Source: Bolinopsis microptera (lineage: Eukaryota; Ctenophora; Tentaculata; Lobata; Bolinopsidae). Taken from it: DNA of 64,000 nt. The translations under genes and the position numbers were made by a program. Below, piece by piece: positions 59,759 to 64,000 of this stretch (positions are counted from its first letter, which is position 1; each line of letters opens with the position of its first letter). The stretch covers positions 13,295,453-13,359,452 of the forward strand of contig NC_087084.1 of the NCBI RefSeq assembly GCF_026151205.1, in the 5' to 3' direction. Below the pieces are notes generated by a model. It saw only the letters and a program-made list of their open reading frames with translations, was not told where the DNA came from and did not search any database.

Positions 59759-60528
59759 ATGAGTTTATTGTATCATTACTTTATTGTTATTTACTTATTA
59801 TTATTATTTGAACTTGATACGTCATAGTAATGTGGAATATTCGAGTGAAGGCTCATTTTGGATCTTGGTATATTGCGTGGATCATAATTTATTTCTGCTG
59901 TTCAGCGCGGCGGATACGTTAAATTACAAATTCAATCCGGCCCAAAAATTACACGTAACTGGTGAACTGAACCTTCTTTTTTGTGTACTACAACTCTCAA
60001 CACTGTTATAAAAATGAAGCTTGTTGAAGAACCAATAAAAAACAAAAAAAACCGAACACGGAACACAAAAACATTCCGTTGCTTGCACTCGTTATATACA
60101 AATCCCTAAAAACTCTCAAGCTTAGATATATATGAACCAGGCTCCAAAGGATCTGAAATGAAACAAACGAATATTAAAGATTGTCTGTGTCGTTAGTTAA
60201 AGGCAAGGTAGTACGTGATAGTCCGTCATTGTTTGTGGTGACTGGAGAGAGTGAAGCCGTCAAATTACTCGGTTATAAATATATTAATAATATATTAATA
60301 ATATTACTGGATACAGGTAGATACTAGCTGTATTTGTGTAGAGTGTAGCTGTGTGTACTGTGTATGTAATTACGATGCGTGTTACCTGACTTTAGTGTGA
60401 AATCTACAAGTCAGTATTGATGGTATGCAGCTGCCAGTGCAGTGGCGGACTTGAGTCAAAAGCGGGTCGCCTCGAGATACATCGTTTTCATGTGTACATG
60501 ACTACCATCAGTGTGTATGTAATACCAG

Positions 60529-60567
<39 letters not shown>

Positions 60568-60596
60568 TACTAAATACCCCATGTTGAAAGATAGTT
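59759..60596. other. Intron of the second GALNT, no feature of note
   Basis: AT-rich intron. A (GA)n tract lies at 60531-60562. No further GALNT exon is seen. Confidence 0.5.
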
Positions 60597-61189
60597 GGGG
60601 GGGGGGGGTCCAACCCGATGTCCGATATGAGGGTTGATGAGGCCAAAATCGGAATCGGAAAAATCGGAAAAATCGGAAAATTGAGAAATTAACAGAATCG
60701 ATCTCTAAAACCTCTCAGAAGTGATATAATTCAACCAGAACCCCTCCATATGCTATATTGTTATGAGAAAACGAACCAATTGGACATTCCAATAGTATGT
60801 TTTATGTGTTTTTCCACTGCAGGGGCGCTAGTATACTCACTACTAGTTGGAGTTGTCATGTACTCCCAGACCCGAGTGCTTTGGCCTTTTGACGTGAGAT
60901 CGATTGTTTCTGCTCATTAATTTTATCCCTGTTACTTGTTATTATGTATTAGTACAACACTAGGTACCGGGTTATATTTTGTGGTCCGGTCTTTAAACAT
61001 ACCATAATATCACTAGTACACTGCACCTTGGCCTTAAATGTATAGTCAAGTACATTTGTATCGTAACACATGCTTGGCTGGGGGATCATGTTTTGTGTCC
61101 GTTCGGTACCCTATATTTTCAAAACGGACAAAAAGTAGGGCGAACAAAAACGGACAAAAACAGACAAAAACAGACAAAACATTTACATG

Positions 61190-63578
61190 TCCTCCTCCTC
61201 CTCCCTGGTCTTCCTCCTCCTTCTCATCAGTCCTCCTCCTCCTCCTAAGTCTTCCTTCTCCTCCTGAGTCCTTCTCCTCCTCAGTTCTCTTCAGTCCTCT
61301 TCCTGACTCCTCGTCCTCGTCCTCGTCCTTCTCCTCAGTCCTCCTCACCCTGCTCCTCAGTCCCCTCCTCCTCCTCAGTCCTACTCCCAGTCCTCCTCTT
61401 TCTCCTTCTCCTCCTCCTCCTCCTCATTTCTCCTACTCATCCTCCTCCTCCTTCTCCTCCCCATCAGTCCTCCTGAGTCCTCCTCATAGTCGTCCTCCTC
61501 CTCCTGAGTCCTCCTCCTCATCCTCCTCCACCTCCTGAGTCCTCCTTCTGAGTCCTCCTCCTCATCCTCCTCCTCAGTCATCCTCCTCTTCCTCCTCAGT
61601 CCTCCCCAGTCCTCCTCCTCCTCATCCTCCTCCTTCTCCTCCTCATCAGTCCTCATCCTTTGTCCTCCTCATAATCGTCCTCGTCCTCATCCTCATCCTT
61701 AGTCCTCCTTATTCTCCTCCTCGGTCCTCCCCCAGTCCTCCTCCTCATTCTCCTCCTTCTCCTCCTAGCCTCATCCTCCTCCTCCTTCTCCGCTTTCTTC
61801 TTCTCCTAATCAGTCCTCCTCCTCCTCGTCCTTAGTCCTCGTCCTCGTCCTCCTCAGTCTTCCTCCTCAGTCCTCCTCCTCATCATCCTCCTCCTCCTCC
61901 TCAACAGTCCTCCTCCTCCTCCTCAGTCTCCTCCTCCTCATCGTCCTCCTCAGTCCTCCTCCTCCTTCTCCTCATCAGTCCTCATCCTCAGTCCTACACT
62001 AGTCGTCCTCGTCCTTAGTCCTCGTCCTCGTCCTCTTCCTCCTCCTGAGTCCTCCTCCTCCTCATCAGTCCTCCTCCTCCTCTTCAGTCCTCCTCCTGAG
62101 TCCTCCTGAGTCCTCCTCCACCTTCTGAGTCCTCCTCCTGAGTCATCCTCCTCCTCCTCAATCTTCTCCTTATCCTCCTCCTCCTCCTCATCATTATCCT
62201 CCTCCTTCTCCTCCTCCTTTTCCTCTTCCTTCTCCTCCTAATCAGTCCTCTTCTTTAGCCCTCGTTATCATCCTCCTAGTCCTCGTCCTTAGTCCTCGTC
62301 CTCATCCTCCTCAGTCTTCCTCCTCAGTCCTGCTCCTCCTTCTCCTCCTCCTCAGTCCTCTTCCTCCTCAGCCTCCTCCTGATCCTCCTCTTTAGTCCTC
62401 TTCCTCCTCCTCAGTCCTACTCCTCAGTCCTCCTCCTCATCCTCCTCCTCCTCCTCCTCCTCATCCTCATCCTCATCCTCATCCTCCTCATCCTCCTCAG
62501 TCCTCCTCGTCAGTCCTTCTCCTCCTCGTCAGTCCTCCTCCTCCTCTTCAGTCCTCCTTCTCCTTCTCCTCATTCTCCTCCTACTCATAAGTCATCCTCC
62601 TCCTCAGTCCTCCCCAAGTCCTCCTCTTCCTCAGTCCTCCCCTCCTCCTCCTCAGTCCTCCTTCTCCTTCTTCTCCTCCTACTCCTAAGTCCTCCTCCTC
62701 CTCCTCCTTCTCCTCCTTCTCCTCCTTCTCATCCTCAGTCCTCCTCCTCATCATCCTCCTCAGTCCTCCCTCAGTCCTCCTCCTCCTCAGTCCTCCCTAA
62801 GTCCTCCTCTTATCTTCCTCAGTCCTCCCCCAGTCCTCCTTCTCCTCTTCATCATCAGTCCTCCTCCTCAGTCCTCGTCCTCGTCCTTCTCCTTCTTATC
62901 AGTCCTCCTCCTCAGTCTTCCTCCTCGTCCTCGCTCTCGTCCTCCTCCTCAGTCCTCCTCGTCCTTAGTCCTCCTCCTCCTCACCAATGAGCTGCTCCTC
63001 TTCCTCAGTCCTCCCTCTCCTCTTCAGTCCTCCTCCTCCTCAGCCCTCCTCCTCCTCCTCAGTCCTCCTCGGTCCTTCTCCTCCTCCTCAGTCCTCCCCA
63101 GTCCTCCTCTTTCTCCTCAGTCTTCCTCCTTCTCCTCCTCCTCCTCCTCAGTTCTCCTCCTCACCCTCCTCCTCTTTCTCCTCTTCCTTCTCCTCCTAAT
63201 CAGTCCTCCTCCTCAGTCGTCCTCCTCCTCGTCCTTAGTCATCGTCCTCATCCTCATCGTCCTTAATCCTCGTCCTCATCCTCCCAGTCCTTGTCCTTAG
63301 TCCTCGTCCTCATCCTCCTAGTCCTCGACTTGGTCCTCCTCTGTCCTCCTCAGTCCTCCTTCTCCTCAGTCCACAGTCCTCCTCCTCAGTCCTCTTCCTC
63401 CTCCTCAGTCCTCCCCCAGTCCTCCTTCTCCTCCTCGTCATCCTCAGTCCTCCTCCTCCTTCTTATCAGTCCTCCTCCTCAGTCCTCGTCCTCGCTCTCG
63501 TACTCGTCCTCAGTCCTCGTCGTCCTTAGCCCTCGCGTTCTCTTAGTCCTCCTCCTCCCCGTCCTCAGTCCTCCTCTT
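61190..63578. repeat. 2.4-kb TCC-rich low-complexity tract
   Basis: Almost uninterrupted pyrimidine-rich CCTCCT with scattered CAGTCCTCC, TGAGTCC and CTCGTCCTC variants on the plus strand (GGAGGA on the minus). It can form triplex or G-rich structures and is hard to assemble. Ser/Pro-rich and Glu/Arg-rich open frames over it are artefacts. Confidence 0.97.
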
Positions 63579-63624
63579 GAAATGGGTAGCACGGTCAATG
63601 GTCATTAACCGTGCTACCCATTTC
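63579..63624. repeat. Perfect 17-bp inverted repeat with 12-nt loop
   Basis: GAAATGGGTAGCACGGT and ACCGTGCTACCCATTTC surround CAATGGTCATTA, directly at the end of the TCC tract. Confidence 0.9.
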
Positions 63625-63933
63625 TGCAGATAGCCTGTTACAAATTGTGGAGACAATTTAAATCAAAAGTTACTAAAGCGTTCTCTATTTGTTACGATTG
63701 TTATTACCAACCGTACCTCTTTCAATTGTGGACCGGGGTGGATGTTTCTGTCAAACAAGAGTTGATACGACAGTGTGTTTTTTTTCGGACGAAACGATTC
63801 TTGTTTGGAACTAGAAACCATTTTGGGGTTCTGGGACCACCACCAATCGATTTCTTGTCATATTTAAGTACAGAAATAGCTACCTATATCGCCTAGAAAC
63901 CTCAGAGGAAAGATTTAAATTTTCCCGATTTTT
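63625..63933 (+). other. Intron sequence with an unassigned 83-codon frame
   Basis: The frame 63645-63896 has no family features and no GALNT motif. It is more likely part of the surrounding repeat. Confidence 0.3.
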
Positions 63934-64000
63934 CCGATATGAGGGTTGATGAGGCCAAAATCGGGATCGGAATGATCGGAAATGATCGGGTTGGACCCCC

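Larger units (their letters stand above)
60597..64000. repeat. Segment bounded by inverted GGGGTCCAACCC ends with an internal direct repeat
   Basis: The left edge has 12 G then TCCAACCCGATG, and the window ends ATCGGGTTGGACCCCC, the complement. Just inside each edge is the same 31-bp block in direct orientation (starting CCGATATGAGGGTTGATGAG, at 60622 and 63934), followed by ATCGG repeats. The two edges may be two related small elements or the ends of one 3.4-kb element around the TCC array. The right limit is cut by the window. Confidence 0.5.

Noticed and set aside
61038-63608. Ser/Pro-rich and Glu/Arg-rich open frames
   Set aside because: Translation of the TCC-rich tract; no start context, domain or splice structure.

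Overview
The window is nuclear DNA of an invertebrate animal. Protein-coding genes are cut into short exons with GT..AG introns, AT content is high, and most of the sequence is introns, microsatellites and transposon debris. The mix of CR1-like and other non-LTR retrotransposons, a Penelope-like element, Helitron-like repeats, hAT and Harbinger-type MITEs, and an LDLa/7TM receptor fits a cnidarian, lophotrochozoan or similar non-vertebrate. I cannot name the species from sequence alone.

Layout. (1) 992-9490 (+): last eight coding exons of a polypeptide N-acetylgalactosaminyltransferase (GALNT), ending in a ricin-B lectin domain. Its introns hold a 44-bp minisatellite, three head-to-tail Helitron-like units and a Harbinger-type MITE. 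(2) 11994-13691 (-): five-exon gene for a 155-residue, probably mitochondrial single-pass membrane protein that I do not recognise. (3) 14170-18053 (-): NUP62, nine exons, FG repeats plus the Nsp1_C coiled coil. A minisatellite copies one of its splice donors four times, and its promoter region reappears inside intron 1 as an indel-riddled copy. (4) 20349-22310: a hAT-type MITE and a 5'-truncated Penelope-like element with a GIY-YIG endonuclease. (5) 24389-35091 (-): proteasome activator PA28-gamma (PSME3-like), seven exons. Its 7-kb intron 5 holds two nested inverted-repeat transposons with phased internal motif arrays. (6) 36762-39936 (-): LDLa-repeat 7TM receptor whose reading frame breaks twice. 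(7) 38.7-55.4 kb: a retrotransposon-rich stretch with several broken non-LTR elements, one of them carrying a hAT MITE with a perfect 8-bp target duplication, and one nearly complete CR1-like LINE with an open 950-codon ORF2. (8) 56648-59670 (+): first five exons of a second GALNT gene. Its next intron runs to the window end and contains 2.4 kb of TCC-rich low-complexity DNA.

The host genes do not form a pathway. The two GALNTs belong to one family (mucin-type O-glycosylation in the Golgi), lie on the same strand at the two ends of the window, and may be a dispersed tandem pair. NUP62, PSME3 and the small mitochondrial-type gene are housekeeping genes on the opposite strand.

The least ordinary feature is the nested pair of inverted-repeat elements at 25826-31253. 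Both begin GGACAC.TTCA. Each is filled with its own 16-bp motif at roughly 140-160-bp spacing, pointing inward from both ends, and the two motifs share the end TCACAT. They carry no recognisable transposase.
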